The notes beneath the pieces were generated by a model. The model ran no database searches, had not been told where the DNA came from, and saw nothing but the letters and a program-made list of their open reading frames with translations. From Fluviispira sanaruensis (GTDB taxonomy: Bacteria; Bdellovibrionota_B; Oligoflexia; Silvanigrellales; Silvanigrellaceae): 64,000 bases of DNA. Shown here in pieces: positions 36,514 to 45,779 of the stretch. The stretch is taken from contig NZ_AP019368.1 of NCBI RefSeq assembly GCF_004295685.1, positions 2,798,501 to 2,862,500 on the forward strand, written 5' to 3'. Made by a program: the position numbers and the translations under genes. Within the stretch, counting starts at the first letter, position 1, and each line of letters opens with the position of its first letter.

Positions 36514-38517
36514 ATGCTCGAAAATATATATGAAAAAAAAAGAACTCAATTACCCAAAATGTTCTTCAATGAAATAAAATCCATTTTACCCAAGGATAGA
36601 ATTCATAACGACCCACTCTATCTCAATGCCTATGCTCACGATGCCAGTCACTATGTCCTTATTCCAAAGCTTGTTCTTGTGGTTGACGACGAAGATGAAG
36701 TGCAAAAAATATTACGGCTTGGCAAAAAATTTCGAGTCCCCATGACTTTCCGCGCTGCGGGTTCATCTCTTTCGGGCCAAGCCATCACCGATTCCGTCCT
36801 TCTCGTGCTCAGTTGGAAATGGCGCAAGCATAAAATTTTAAATGAAGGTAACGAAATTTCGTTGCAACCTGGAGTCAAAGGCAAAGACGCCAATCTCTAT
36901 CTTGCAAAATACAATCGGAAAATCGGCCCCGATCCCTCGTCCATCGATTTTGCGAAAATTGGTGGTATTGCCGCGAACAATGCCAGTGGGATGTGCTGCG
37001 GAGTAAAAAATAACAGCTATCACACTATGAAATCCATCCGAATTATTTTAAATGACGGGACTCTATTAGACACTTCCGATCCAGAATCTATCAAGAGTTT
37101 TAAAAGAACACATAATAAATTATTAACTGAACTACTCCAAATACAATCTTCAATTAAGCAAAATGCTAACTTAACAAAAAAAATTCGGGCAAAATACGCG
37201 ATAAAAAACACAGTCGGTTATGCCCTCAACTCCTTTCTTGACTTCACCGATCCAATCGATATTTTAGCCCATCTTATGATTGGCTCAGAAGGAACATTAG
37301 GCTTTATTTCTGAAATCACTTACACGACCCTTCATGAAGAAAAATATAAAAAAGCGTCCCTTTGTTTTTTTAAAAATATCCGCTTTGCCATGGAAGCAGT
37401 TTTACTTTTAAAAGATTGTGAAACCTCGGCCGTGGAGTTTATGGACAATGTTTCGTTAAACTGCACAATCGAGCATCTTGGGGAATTTATGCCAAAGGAG
37501 TTTGATCCCACAGCAACAAGCGCGCTTATAATTGAAATTCGTTCTGACTCAGAACGTGAGTTAAGTAGAAAAAATTTAGATCTGAATGATATTATTTTAA
37601 ACAGTCCAGGCTCTATGGGAATGACAGAATTTTATGCCGATGAAAAGTATAAAAAGATTCTCAAAATTCGCAAAGAAATATTACCCATTGTCCAAGGAAA
37701 TAGAAGTGCAAATGCAATGGCACTGCTCGAAGATATTGCTTTCCCACTCGAAAAACTTCCGGAAGCCATTGACGATCTCAAAACACTTTTTATCCAACAC
37801 AATTATGAAAAAACCTGTTTGTTTGGCCATGCAAAAGATGGAAATTTACATTTTATTATGGAACTCGATTTTGCCAGCAAAGAAAGTATAAAAAATTACG
37901 AATTATTTATGGAAAATTTAGCCACACTGGTTGTCCAAAAACACAACGGTTCGTTAAAGGCAGAACATGGCACAGGCAGAAATATTGCCCCCTTTGTCGC
38001 ATTGGAATGGGGCGAAGAGGCTAATGCCATTATGTATGCTCTCAAAAATGCTATCGACCCAGAATTTATTTTAAACCCCGATGTCATCTTATCCAGTGAT
38101 AAAAAGATTCATTTAAAAAATTTAAAAACAATGCAAGAAGTAAGCAATGCTTTTGATAAATGCACAGAATGTGGAGCGTGTGAAAGAATATGCCCTTCCT
38201 ATGGGTTGAGCCTGACACCGCGCCAAAGGATAGTTTCCTTACGCACTATGCATGAACTTAAAATTAATATGCAAACTAGAATTTTTAAAAAAATGCAAAA
38301 GAAATTTAAGTACCATGGTTCGGAAACATGTGCTGCGAGTGGAATGTGCGCTGTGGTTTGTCCCGTTGGGATTGACACTGGAAAAGTGATTAAAAGCTGG
38401 CGCGCAGAACAGCAAAATATTTTCAAGTATATTTTCTGGAATACACTTGCTCAATTCCACGCAGTAACAAATTTTATTGCAAAATATTTTTTAAAATTAT
38501 TAAGAAAAGTTCCTTAA
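36514..38517 (+). CDS. FAD-linked 2-hydroxyacid dehydrogenase with Fe-S domain (first part)
   Basis: 667 residues from ATG 36514 (GGAG upstream; an in-frame TTG at 36424 has no support). FAD-binding type 4 domain: DDEDEVQKILRLGKKFRVPM, TFRAAGSSLSGQAITDSVL, PGVKGKDANLYLAKYNRKIG, GSEGTLGFISEITYTTL; C-terminal substrate domain with LFGHAKDGNLHF and AEHGTGRNIAPFVALEWG. Then a ferredoxin-like Fe-S part: CTECGACERICP and CAASGMCAVVCPVG. It matches the first ~2/3 of YdiJ/D-lactate-dehydrogenase-type proteins; the remaining CCG domain is encoded by the next gene. Oxidises a D-2-hydroxyacid such as lactate, glycolate or 2-hydroxyglutarate; which one is unknown. Confidence 0.88.
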   Translation: MLENIYEKKRTQLPKMFFNEIKSILPKDRIHNDPLYLNAYAHDASHYVLIPKLVLVVDDEDEVQKILRLGKKFRVPMTFRAAGSSLSGQAITDSVLLVLSWKWRKHKILNEGNEISLQPGVKGKDANLYLAKYNRKIGPDPSSIDFAKIGGIAANNASGMCCGVKNNSYHTMKSIRIILNDGTLLDTSDPESIKSFKRTHNKLLTELLQIQSSIKQNANLTKKIRAKYAIKNTVGYALNSFLDFTDPIDILAHLMIGSEGTLGFISEITYTTLHEEKYKKASLCFFKNIRFAMEAVLLLKDCETSAVEFMDNVSLNCTIEHLGEFMPKEFDPTATSALIIEIRSDSERELSRKNLDLNDIILNSPGSMGMTEFYADEKYKKILKIRKEILPIVQGNRSANAMALLEDIAFPLEKLPEAIDDLKTLFIQHNYEKTCLFGHAKDGNLHFIMELDFASKESIKNYELFMENLATLVVQKHNGSLKAEHGTGRNIAPFVALEWGEEANAIMYALKNAIDPEFILNPDVILSSDKKIHLKNLKTMQEVSNAFDKCTECGACERICPSYGLSLTPRQRIVSLRTMHELKINMQTRIFKKMQKKFKYHGSETCAASGMCAVVCPVGIDTGKVIKSWRAEQQNIFKYIFWNTLAQFHAVTNFIAKYFLKLLRKVP

Positions 38518-38531
38518 CAAAGGCTAAAACA

Positions 38532-39227
38532 ATGAGTGATAAAAAAGTTTATATTTTCCCTTCGTGCGCAAGTAAATTGTTTGATAATAATCATAAAGAA
38601 ACTATGATTTACAAACTTGAATCCATTTTGCGTAAACTCAATTACGAAGTGATATTCTTAAATCTAACCAATGAATGCTGTGGTCTTATGTATGACAGTA
38701 TGGGACAAAAAAAGATTGCCGAAAAAAAATTGAAAAATATTATCAAAAAAATAAACGCATTGACAGGCAATAGCAATGCCCCCATTTTAGTTGAAAATTC
38801 GAGTTGTGTGCTAGAAATTCTAGCTTATGAAAAACTGGAAGAGGAGTTACCAAATTTTAAAGAAACAATTGCGTTTATACACAATGAACTTAAAAATTAT
38901 CCTCTAAAAAAGCAAAAAATAACAGCCATGCTCCATGTCAATTGCAGTGTGACCAAGTTAAAAAAAGGGGGGGAAGTTGTTTCTTTAGCTAAACGCTGTG
39001 TCTCAGAAATCATTATTCCAAACGATATTTTATGCTGTGGATTTGCTGGCAGCAAAGGCTTTACTAATCCTGAACTCAACATAAATGCTCTTAAAAACCT
39101 GCGAGAACAGATCCCAGAAAGTTGCCACATCGGTTACACATGCCTCGAGACCTGCGCTCTCGGCTTTTCAAAGCACAGCGGAATTCCCTATTCCTCTATT
39201 TATCATTTACTCGATGAAAGTATGTGA
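38532..39227 (+). CDS. CCG-domain Fe-S subunit completing the 2-hydroxyacid dehydrogenase
   Basis: 231 residues, two cysteine-rich (CCG) domains: TNECCGLMYDSMGQ and NDILCCGFAGSKGF, plus FPSCASK near the start and GYTCLETCALGFSKHSGIPY near the end. These are the C-terminal third of YdiJ-type dehydrogenases and of GlpC/LutA-like subunits, binding a non-cubane Fe-S cluster for electron transfer. It starts 14 bases after the previous stop, in another frame, behind AAGG. Both halves are well conserved, so this may be a natural gene split that works as two subunits. Confidence 0.85.
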   Translation: MSDKKVYIFPSCASKLFDNNHKETMIYKLESILRKLNYEVIFLNLTNECCGLMYDSMGQKKIAEKKLKNIIKKINALTGNSNAPILVENSSCVLEILAYEKLEEELPNFKETIAFIHNELKNYPLKKQKITAMLHVNCSVTKLKKGGEVVSLAKRCVSEIIIPNDILCCGFAGSKGFTNPELNINALKNLREQIPESCHIGYTCLETCALGFSKHSGIPYSSIYHLLDESM

Positions 39228-39308
39228 TAAATTTTTTAAAAAAATATTCATATTGTTTTGCTTAAAATTTTTCCATTTTTCAATTCACAAACTTCATAAA
39301 ATTTGTTA

Positions 39309-39347
39309 ATAAAATCTAAGAACGTCGATTTTAGATTTTATTTTTTA
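39309..39347 (+). terminator. Intrinsic terminator after the dehydrogenase pair
   Basis: TAAAATCTAA and TTAGATTTTA form a 10-bp stem with an 11-base loop, followed by ATTTTTT. About 80 bases after the stop codon at 39227. Confidence 0.6.
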
Positions 39348-39368
39348 AGAATTGTAAGGAAAAATAAA

Positions 39369-39548
39369 ATGACACTTTATAAAGAAAAAGAAGTGCTTAA
39401 AATTGCCCAAAAAATAGAAGATGAGTTTCAGACTCTTTACAAACTGCCTGAGCGAATAGAACCATGGAAGGGCTATTTAGTGCCCGTCCAGAAATACCTT
39501 ATTTTAAACATTTATTTATCTAACATTAAATTGATATTTATTTTTTAA
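39369..39548 (+). CDS. Short frame, probable 5' fragment of a lost gene
   Basis: ATG 39369 behind AAGGAAAAATAAA, a proper ribosome-binding site. The first ~40 residues (EVLKIAQKIEDEFQTLYKLP) look like genuine protein; the last ~20 (LNIYLSNIKLIFIF) look like random AT-rich sequence. It lies just before the IS cluster, so an insertion or deletion probably removed the rest. Family not recognised. Confidence 0.35.
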   Translation: MTLYKEKEVLKIAQKIEDEFQTLYKLPERIEPWKGYLVPVQKYLILNIYLSNIKLIFIF

Positions 39549-40365
39549 GTATAGGATACTCTTCAGTCTATTAAAAATAGATTGATATTCTAATAATTTA
39601 GTTTAATATCGTACTATATTTTCTCTTTTTATATATAAAATTTACACTTTGTTTGCGATAATTGTTAAATTATATGAAAATAACACAGACCAAATATAGC
39701 ATTTATAACCAGATAAACCTTTCCATGTTGTGCGATCTAAACCAAACTCTCTTTTTAATGCCGAAATTTTGCTTTAAATTACAGCACAAAACTTTTTTAA
39801 TTTATTATAAACGTAACTACTTTTAACCATTTCCAAGATTTTTAATCCACATATTTTTGTAAAAAATACATCTGTAACAAAGGACTCTTTGTATTTAATA
39901 CATTATCTTTAGAAGAAAACCCGCCATCCGCTTAAATCTGAAGAGGAAATCTTTCATAAATGATTATTTTGTGCGTTTACAAGATCCATGAATTTAATTG
40001 CGTCTGATGGATTTCCTTGTTCAATTTGACAATCCAACACTAAATTACTTTTGCCAGTGATTAAAAATATTTTATACCCAAACTCAACTTCCCTTCGACT
40101 TTTTACAATAACATCTGTGTGTTCTTCAAATTTTGAAACTACTTTTTCTTCTGATTTAAAAATCTTATGATCTATAATCCTAAATATAGTTTGTGCTATA
40201 ATTGCTTCTAAATGAGTTCTTACATGTTAAAATTACTCAATTATTTTTAAAACTTTTTTTCTTTTTTTTAAGAGATTCTGCTACTTTAATATAAGTATTA
40301 ATATGATTATAATTATCACCAGACTTCACTATTAAATCCCTGTAAAATCTTATATTTTGATCATA

Positions 40366-40915
40366 CCCCCCATTTCAAGTTGACACTTTTTCACCGAGAA
40401 ATGGGGAGTCAATGGACAAGTTAGCAGAGCCGCGTAGGCGATTCGGGTACCAAGAAAAACGTGCAATTTTGGAAGAACATTTCAATTTGGGGTTGAGTTT
40501 ATCAGTACTTTCTCGTAAGCAGCAGATCCACCCTGTTACTCTGTATAGCTGGAAAAGGAGCTTAAGTATTACTGAAAGTACAATGAAATCAAAGGACAAA
40601 GAATGGCTCAGTGCTCGAGGCTCGATTTATAGAGATAAATCAGTTCAAAATATTGCGAGAAGCCTTGGTTTAAAGCCTTGCTATGCCGCTCCATACAGCC
40701 CTTTTCTAGCAATGGAATGGCTGAAGCATTTTTAGGCACATTTAAAAGAGATTATGTTTTTGTCAATGATTGTTATTTTGCTGATTGGGTTTTAGAGCAT
40801 TTAGAAAAATGGTTTTACGATTATAATCATTACGCACCTCATTCAGGACTTGCAATGATGAGTCCAGTGCAGTATCAAAATTCACATTAATCATGTGTCA
40901 ACTGAATTGTGGTCC
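40366..40915 (+). mobile_element. Internally deleted IS3-family element
   Basis: About 550 bases, a third of a usual IS3 element. The left end CCCCCATTTCAAGTTGACAC is matched imperfectly, inverted, by GTGTCAACTGAATTGTGGTC at 40895-40914, so these look like its own termini. The inside holds the 5' end of orfA and the 3' end of orfB only. It sits within the ISNCY relic, splitting it. Confidence 0.7.
40412..40890 (+). pseudogene. IS3-type orfA/orfB remnants
   Basis: orfA start: RRRFGYQEKRAILEEHFNLG, LSVLSRKQQIHPVTLYSWKR, an HTH of the IS2/IS3 type. Then a deletion junction, then the integrase-core end in another frame: SNGMAEAFLGTFKRDYVFVN (catalytic Glu region) and YNHYAPHSGLAMMSPVQYQ. Most of the catalytic domain is missing, so it cannot transpose by itself. 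Confidence 0.75.
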
Positions 40916-41519
40916 ATTGCAATTTTTTCTTCGGTATTTGTATTCAGAGTTAAAATAACCATGCTTTTATCAGGTTTACAACTATATTTCAATTTCTTTT
41001 TTTTCAAATAATTATTATTACTCAACTCATTTTACTGAAATACATTTCTTGATAGAACTGTTATACAATCATAAATTAAAGAAGAATCCGTTGGTCTATG
41101 TATATTTGTTTCCACCACAGTGCTATCAACTCGTACAGTTCGTCCTTTCTCATATCCTTTTTTCCTGCATATTTTAGCAATATTATATTTATCTTTTCCC
41201 ATATTTTAAAAGATATTTCTTTAATATTCTCTTGAAGTGATGAGTCTGAGTAATATATACTAAATGGTAACTTTACAAAAGCTCTTCCAGACTGTAAATC
41301 TGCTAAATGAAATTCAAGCTCTTTATATGTCCACTGCCTTTGCTGTTTTAAAATTGCTGCGCGAAATACCATCTCAGATGACATTCCTGCCGCCCCTTTA
41401 TTGCTTACTATTTTCCTTCGGAGAAGATCCTCGTGAACCCAATCTAGTATTTCTTCATGTTGCTCTAAAATTTCACATGTGTGCATCGCTGATGACTTAC
41501 GTTTGTCATGGTACCCCAA

Positions 41520-41593
41520 TCACCTAGGTGGCTCTGCTAACTTGTTCATTGACTTCCTTTTCTTGCTGAAAAAGTGTCAACTTGAAATGGGGG
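41520..41593 (-). mobile_element. Inverted copy of the IS3-like left end, fused to the NRPS 3' end
   Basis: Reverse complement of the IS left end. The outer 26 bases (41568-41593) are a perfect inverted copy of 40367-40392, and the following orfA start ATGAACAAGTTAGCAGAGCC closely matches ATGGACAAGTTAGCAGAGCC at 40412. Only about 74 bases of this copy remain. GATCATA occurs directly outside both ends (40359-40365, and 41598-41604 after four extra bases), perhaps a target duplication. Confidence 0.75.
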
Positions 41594-44500
41594 TTGCGAT
41601 CATATTCCTTTATTTCTTGTATGATTAAATCGTGTGCGTCAGCAATACTTATATGGTTTGTCCCATATGCATTTATAATATTTAATTGACTATTTGAGTT
41701 TAATAATTCTGCAATTCTATTATCTTGTATATTTAATAATAAAATTTCATTTTCTAATGTTTCTATATGATCACTATATAATTCCTTCGCTTTAAATAAT
41801 ATAACTCTGGAAAAATTAAGTTTGTTTGGAATTTTTTGATTTGCTAATAAATTTTCAATTTTTGTGTTTAAATATACCTTATCTAAATATTCTTCGTTAT
41901 GTATAACATTATTCATATTTTTGAACTTATTCAGGTTTTTAATGAATTCATAAAATTGATTTTTATCTAATTTCATTTCGAATTGTGTTCCACCATGATT
42001 GAATGTATCAAGTAAATATATATAAATTTGTTTCCTGCCCCTTTCTTCAAGTTGCCTTGCCATTTCTAAACAAAAATAGCCACCAAGTGACCATCCTAGT
42101 AAATGAATAGTTTCATTATTATTTATATTTTCATCCATAATTCTTAAATATAAAGCTGCTAATTCTGAAATATTTTTTATTTTATTTTCATGATGAAGAT
42201 TATAGTTTTCAATTCCATAACACTGAAATAATGAAGTTAGTTTTTCTGCTAATGGAATATAAACTTCACTCCCCGAATGGGCGGGATGTACCATAAACAT
42301 TTTTTCTTTGGCATATGAATTGTTTAGTTTAATAATTCCTTTCAATGAATTTATTTCATTCTTAATTAATTCAGAAAGTTTCATTATATTTTTATGAATA
42401 TAAAATTCAGCTAAACTAATATTAACATCAAAATTTTTATTAATTTTATGAAGTAATTCAATTGCATTAATACTATTGCCACCAATTCTAAAAAAGTCAT
42501 CAGAAATTCCAATTTTTCCGCTAGGGAGTGATAACACCTTTTCCCAAACATCACATAAATTGCGTTCCAATTCATTCCTTGAAGGCATATATTGTTCATT
42601 TTTTTCAAAACTAGGTTCAGGTAGTGCTTTAATATTTAATTTACCACTGGAATTTAAAGGCAACTGGTCTATTTTTTCATAAAAACTAGGAACCATGTAG
42701 TCGGGCAATTTAGTACTTAAATACGAATTTAAATTCTCAATAGAAATTGGATTATAAGCAACATAGTAACAAATTAATGTTTTATTATTATTATCATTTT
42801 CACTTGTTTCTTTTTGTAAACTTTTTGCAATTACCGCAACCTGATTCATACCAGGATAAGTTAACATAACATTTTCAATTTCACTCAGTTCTATTCGATG
42901 TCCTCTTATTTTGATTTGATTATCAATACGACCTATATATTCAATTTCACCGTTTTCCGTTAAACGAACTAAATCACCTGTTTTATATAATTTAGAATTA
43001 ATATTTAAATTTTTTTCGATATCTGTTTGATAAGGATTATCTATAAATTTTTCGTTTGTTAATTCACAATTGTTTAAATATCCTTCGGCAATACAAATTC
43101 CACCCAAATATAGCTCTCCAGTAGCATAAATCGGAAGAAATTGAAGGCTTTTATCTAACACATATATATTTGTATGATCAAATGATTTTCCAATATATGA
43201 AACATTAGACTTTAATTTATTATCAGAGCGAGGAGAAGAAAACACTTTGACTGTTACTTCACCTGTTTCAGTAGGGCCATAATAATTATAAAATGACTTT
43301 CCTTGATTTAGGAATCTTTGAAAATGTCTAAGTTCTATTGATTCACCACTAATCATAATTTTATTTAATGATTTTAGATGATTCAAGTTAACATTATTAG
43401 AAAATATTTTAAACTGTGAGGGAACAAAATGGCAAATGTTAATATTATTTTCTTTAATTAATGTTTCAATTTCATTTATATCAAATATTTTCTTTGTTAT
43501 ATAAAGTTTTCCGCCCGATAATAAAGTGCAAAATATATCAGAAAAAGAAACATCAAAAATGATATTAGTTTTAAATAAATATGAATCATTATCGGTCATT
43601 TCATTTGTTTTAATCATAAATAAAATACGATTCACACAGCTAGCTTGGCCCATCATGACACCTTTTGGTCTTCCAGTAGTTCCAGAGGTATACAATAAAT
43701 ATGTTAAATTATCACTGTTAATTGGTTCATTTAAATTGTGATAAGGTTGCTTATGAATTTTAAGTAAAATGTTTTTTGAATTAATGCAAATCTGTTTCTC
43801 TGGATAAATATTTTTTATAATATCTTTTGTATCATTTTCAACCAAAATTATATCAGGATTAGCATCATTTAAAATATATTGAATACGTTCTTTAGGAAAA
43901 TTTGGATCAAGTGGACAATAAGCTTTACCAAGTTTTAATATAGCGAGTATTGAAATTATCATTTGTTCGCTTCTGTTTAAACAAAAAGCTACAAAATGTG
44001 TTTTACCTATTTCAATATTTGTCTTTATAAAGTTAGCAAGTTGATTCGCTCTAATATTTATTTCCTTGTAACTAAATTGTAAATTATTATATACAAGGGC
44101 AGTTGAATTTGGATTTTTATCTACCTGCAGTTCAAATAATTTAGTTATATTTTGAGATTTATTTATAAAATTTAAATTAGAGAGTGGATGATTAAATAAT
44201 TTTAAATTTCCTTTAGCATTATTAAATATAAATCGAGAAATTAACATATCTAATTTTTTATCTTCTAAGAAATAAGTAAGTGTTTGATTATAAATATTCA
44301 TATAATTTTGTATAAATAAATTTATTAAGTATTTAGAAACATTTTGATGTTTATAATCAAGCCTAAATTTAATTTTTTGTGCATCAGCTTCAAATTGAAA
44401 TATAATATTATGTGAAAATCCTATATTAGAATTTTTAACAACAGAAGCATCAATATCATTAAAACTTAAAGAATATGATTGAAAATTAGAACTTGAGAAA

Positions 44501-45537
44501 ATAATATTATCATATTTACATTTCATTAAATTATTAACTTCATAGTATGGAATATATCCATAGTTAACATTATTTTGTTTTAATTGTTTTATAAATAATA
44601 TTGATTGATTCATAAGTTCTTCAAAAGTTAAATTTTCATGTATTGAAAAAGGCAAAAGATTTAAATTAACATGAGCACCGAATTGTAAATCTATTCCTTC
44701 TTTAATTGAAATTGGATAACAAATACAGAAATTATTTTGTTGAGTATATTTATATAAAGTAACTGCATAAATTATTTTTGAAAACAAGTACGGTGTGATT
44801 TTATATTTTCTTTTGATATTACTAATAATTTGTATTTGCTCTTTGTTTAGTTCAAAATAAATTTCACTAATTCCAAATTTACTTTGAATTGAATTATCAT
44901 TTATTATATTTTCTTCAAAATGACTAGAAATATTTAAAAAATCAAGCGATAATATTTCGCAATTTTCTAATTTAGTTTTCCAAAATGATTTAAAATTTTT
45001 ACTATGCTGATTAATATATTGATGCAAATTCTCAGACAGATCATTAATTGAATTAATTATTGATAAGTTTGTAAATAATTCTTCACTATTATTATTATAA
45101 TAGAATGATAATTTGTTGTAGATATCAATAGTAGATAGGGCATCTAGTAAAATATGATTACCAATTAGTATGAATCTAAATTGATTCAATCCTGTTTTAA
45201 ATAATAAAAATCTATATAATGGTCCATTTTCTAAATCAATTGGTTCTTTTATGTAATTATGATAGTCATACGTTAATAATTCATTTTCAATGTATAATAA
45301 TTTTGATATATTATTATTTTTTACCCAATATAATTCATTATTTTCCATTATAATATGTGAATTAAAGAGGACATGATGATTTACAAATTGAACTAACCCT
45401 TTTTCTAACTGTTCAATGTTTAAATTTCCATTAAGTTCTTGATCTAATACTATGTGATAGTCTGTTCGATTTTGATTTAATTTCCACTCATAATAAAATG
45501 TTTTATGATATGGGGATAATTTAATTTTATATGTCAT
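41524..45537 (-). CDS. Non-ribosomal peptide synthetase C-A-PCP-TE
   Basis: 1337 residues, a terminal single-module NRPS. C domain about 1-430 with NHILLDA at 127-133 in place of HHxxxDG (catalytic-position H128 kept); A domain about 460-960 with LLYTSGTTGRPKGV, NYYGPTETGE, GELYLGG, YKTGDLVRL, GRIDNQIKIRGHRIEL, NSSGKLNIKALP; PCP with DDFFRIGGNSINAIEL (Ser ~1022); thioesterase about 1090-1315 with MVHPAHSGSE, GWSLGG (Ser ~1150) and a C-terminal His in YGTNHISIADAH. Specificity positions by eye D-V-S-H-M-S-Y-E-V: no firm match. Residues after about 1315 (KLTLFQQEKEVNEQV) are translated from the IS end, so the native C-terminus is gone, but all TE motifs precede it. Its C domain is a paralogue of that at 1-3461. 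Confidence 0.93.
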   Translation of the reverse strand: MTYKIKLSPYHKTFYYEWKLNQNRTDYHIVLDQELNGNLNIEQLEKGLVQFVNHHVLFNSHIIMENNELYWVKNNNISKLLYIENELLTYDYHNYIKEPIDLENGPLYRFLLFKTGLNQFRFILIGNHILLDALSTIDIYNKLSFYYNNNSEELFTNLSIINSINDLSENLHQYINQHSKNFKSFWKTKLENCEILSLDFLNISSHFEENIINDNSIQSKFGISEIYFELNKEQIQIISNIKRKYKITPYLFSKIIYAVTLYKYTQQNNFCICYPISIKEGIDLQFGAHVNLNLLPFSIHENLTFEELMNQSILFIKQLKQNNVNYGYIPYYEVNNLMKCKYDNIIFSSSNFQSYSLSFNDIDASVVKNSNIGFSHNIIFQFEADAQKIKFRLDYKHQNVSKYLINLFIQNYMNIYNQTLTYFLEDKKLDMLISRFIFNNAKGNLKLFNHPLSNLNFINKSQNITKLFELQVDKNPNSTALVYNNLQFSYKEINIRANQLANFIKTNIEIGKTHFVAFCLNRSEQMIISILAILKLGKAYCPLDPNFPKERIQYILNDANPDIILVENDTKDIIKNIYPEKQICINSKNILLKIHKQPYHNLNEPINSDNLTYLLYTSGTTGRPKGVMMGQASCVNRILFMIKTNEMTDNDSYLFKTNIIFDVSFSDIFCTLLSGGKLYITKKIFDINEIETLIKENNINICHFVPSQFKIFSNNVNLNHLKSLNKIMISGESIELRHFQRFLNQGKSFYNYYGPTETGEVTVKVFSSPRSDNKLKSNVSYIGKSFDHTNIYVLDKSLQFLPIYATGELYLGGICIAEGYLNNCELTNEKFIDNPYQTDIEKNLNINSKLYKTGDLVRLTENGEIEYIGRIDNQIKIRGHRIELSEIENVMLTYPGMNQVAVIAKSLQKETSENDNNNKTLICYYVAYNPISIENLNSYLSTKLPDYMVPSFYEKIDQLPLNSSGKLNIKALPEPSFEKNEQYMPSRNELERNLCDVWEKVLSLPSGKIGISDDFFRIGGNSINAIELLHKINKNFDVNISLAEFYIHKNIMKLSELIKNEINSLKGIIKLNNSYAKEKMFMVHPAHSGSEVYIPLAEKLTSLFQCYGIENYNLHHENKIKNISELAALYLRIMDENINNNETIHLLGWSLGGYFCLEMARQLEERGRKQIYIYLLDTFNHGGTQFEMKLDKNQFYEFIKNLNKFKNMNNVIHNEEYLDKVYLNTKIENLLANQKIPNKLNFSRVILFKAKELYSDHIETLENEILLLNIQDNRIAELLNSNSQLNIINAYGTNHISIADAHDLIIQEIKEYDRNPHFKLTLFQQEKEVNEQVSRAT

Positions 45538-45779
45538 GTTTTAGCTCCAATCATATATTTAATATTTAATCATGATAGTTATAATTAGTACAAAAAGTTT
45601 CTTCCCTATAATATCTATCCAAAATAGCCCAAGTTAACCGCAGAATACAAAAGAAACTCATAAATACCTATAGAAATTTAAAGAGACTTGCTTTCCGCAG
45701 GCTTAAAATATAGACAAAATGAGTAACTAAAGATAAAGGTTTAGTCGCAAAAAAAAATCTATCCAAGAGTCACCTATGA

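Larger units (their letters stand above)
39642..41519 (-). pseudogene. ISNCY-family transposase, interrupted and decayed
   Basis: Minus strand. The 5' part (41519 to about 40920) reads EEILDWVHEDLLRRKI, GAAGMSSEMVFRAAILKQ, YKELEFHLADLQSGRAF, then after frame loss TVRVDSTVVETNIHRPTDSS. The 3' part (about 40360 to 39642) reads SKFEEHTDVIVKSRREVEFG, GKSNLVLDCQIEQGNPSDA and the end KREFGLDRTTWKGLSGYKCY...YNLTIIANKV, stop at 39642-39644. These are the ordered blocks of ISNCY-type DDE transposases. The middle is occupied by the IS3-like element at 40366-40915, and both halves have further frameshifts and stops. Dead. Confidence 0.75.

Noticed and set aside
40375..40599. Minus-strand 74-codon frame over the IS3-like left end
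   Set aside because: Shadow of orfA, which has the recognisable HTH on the plus strand.
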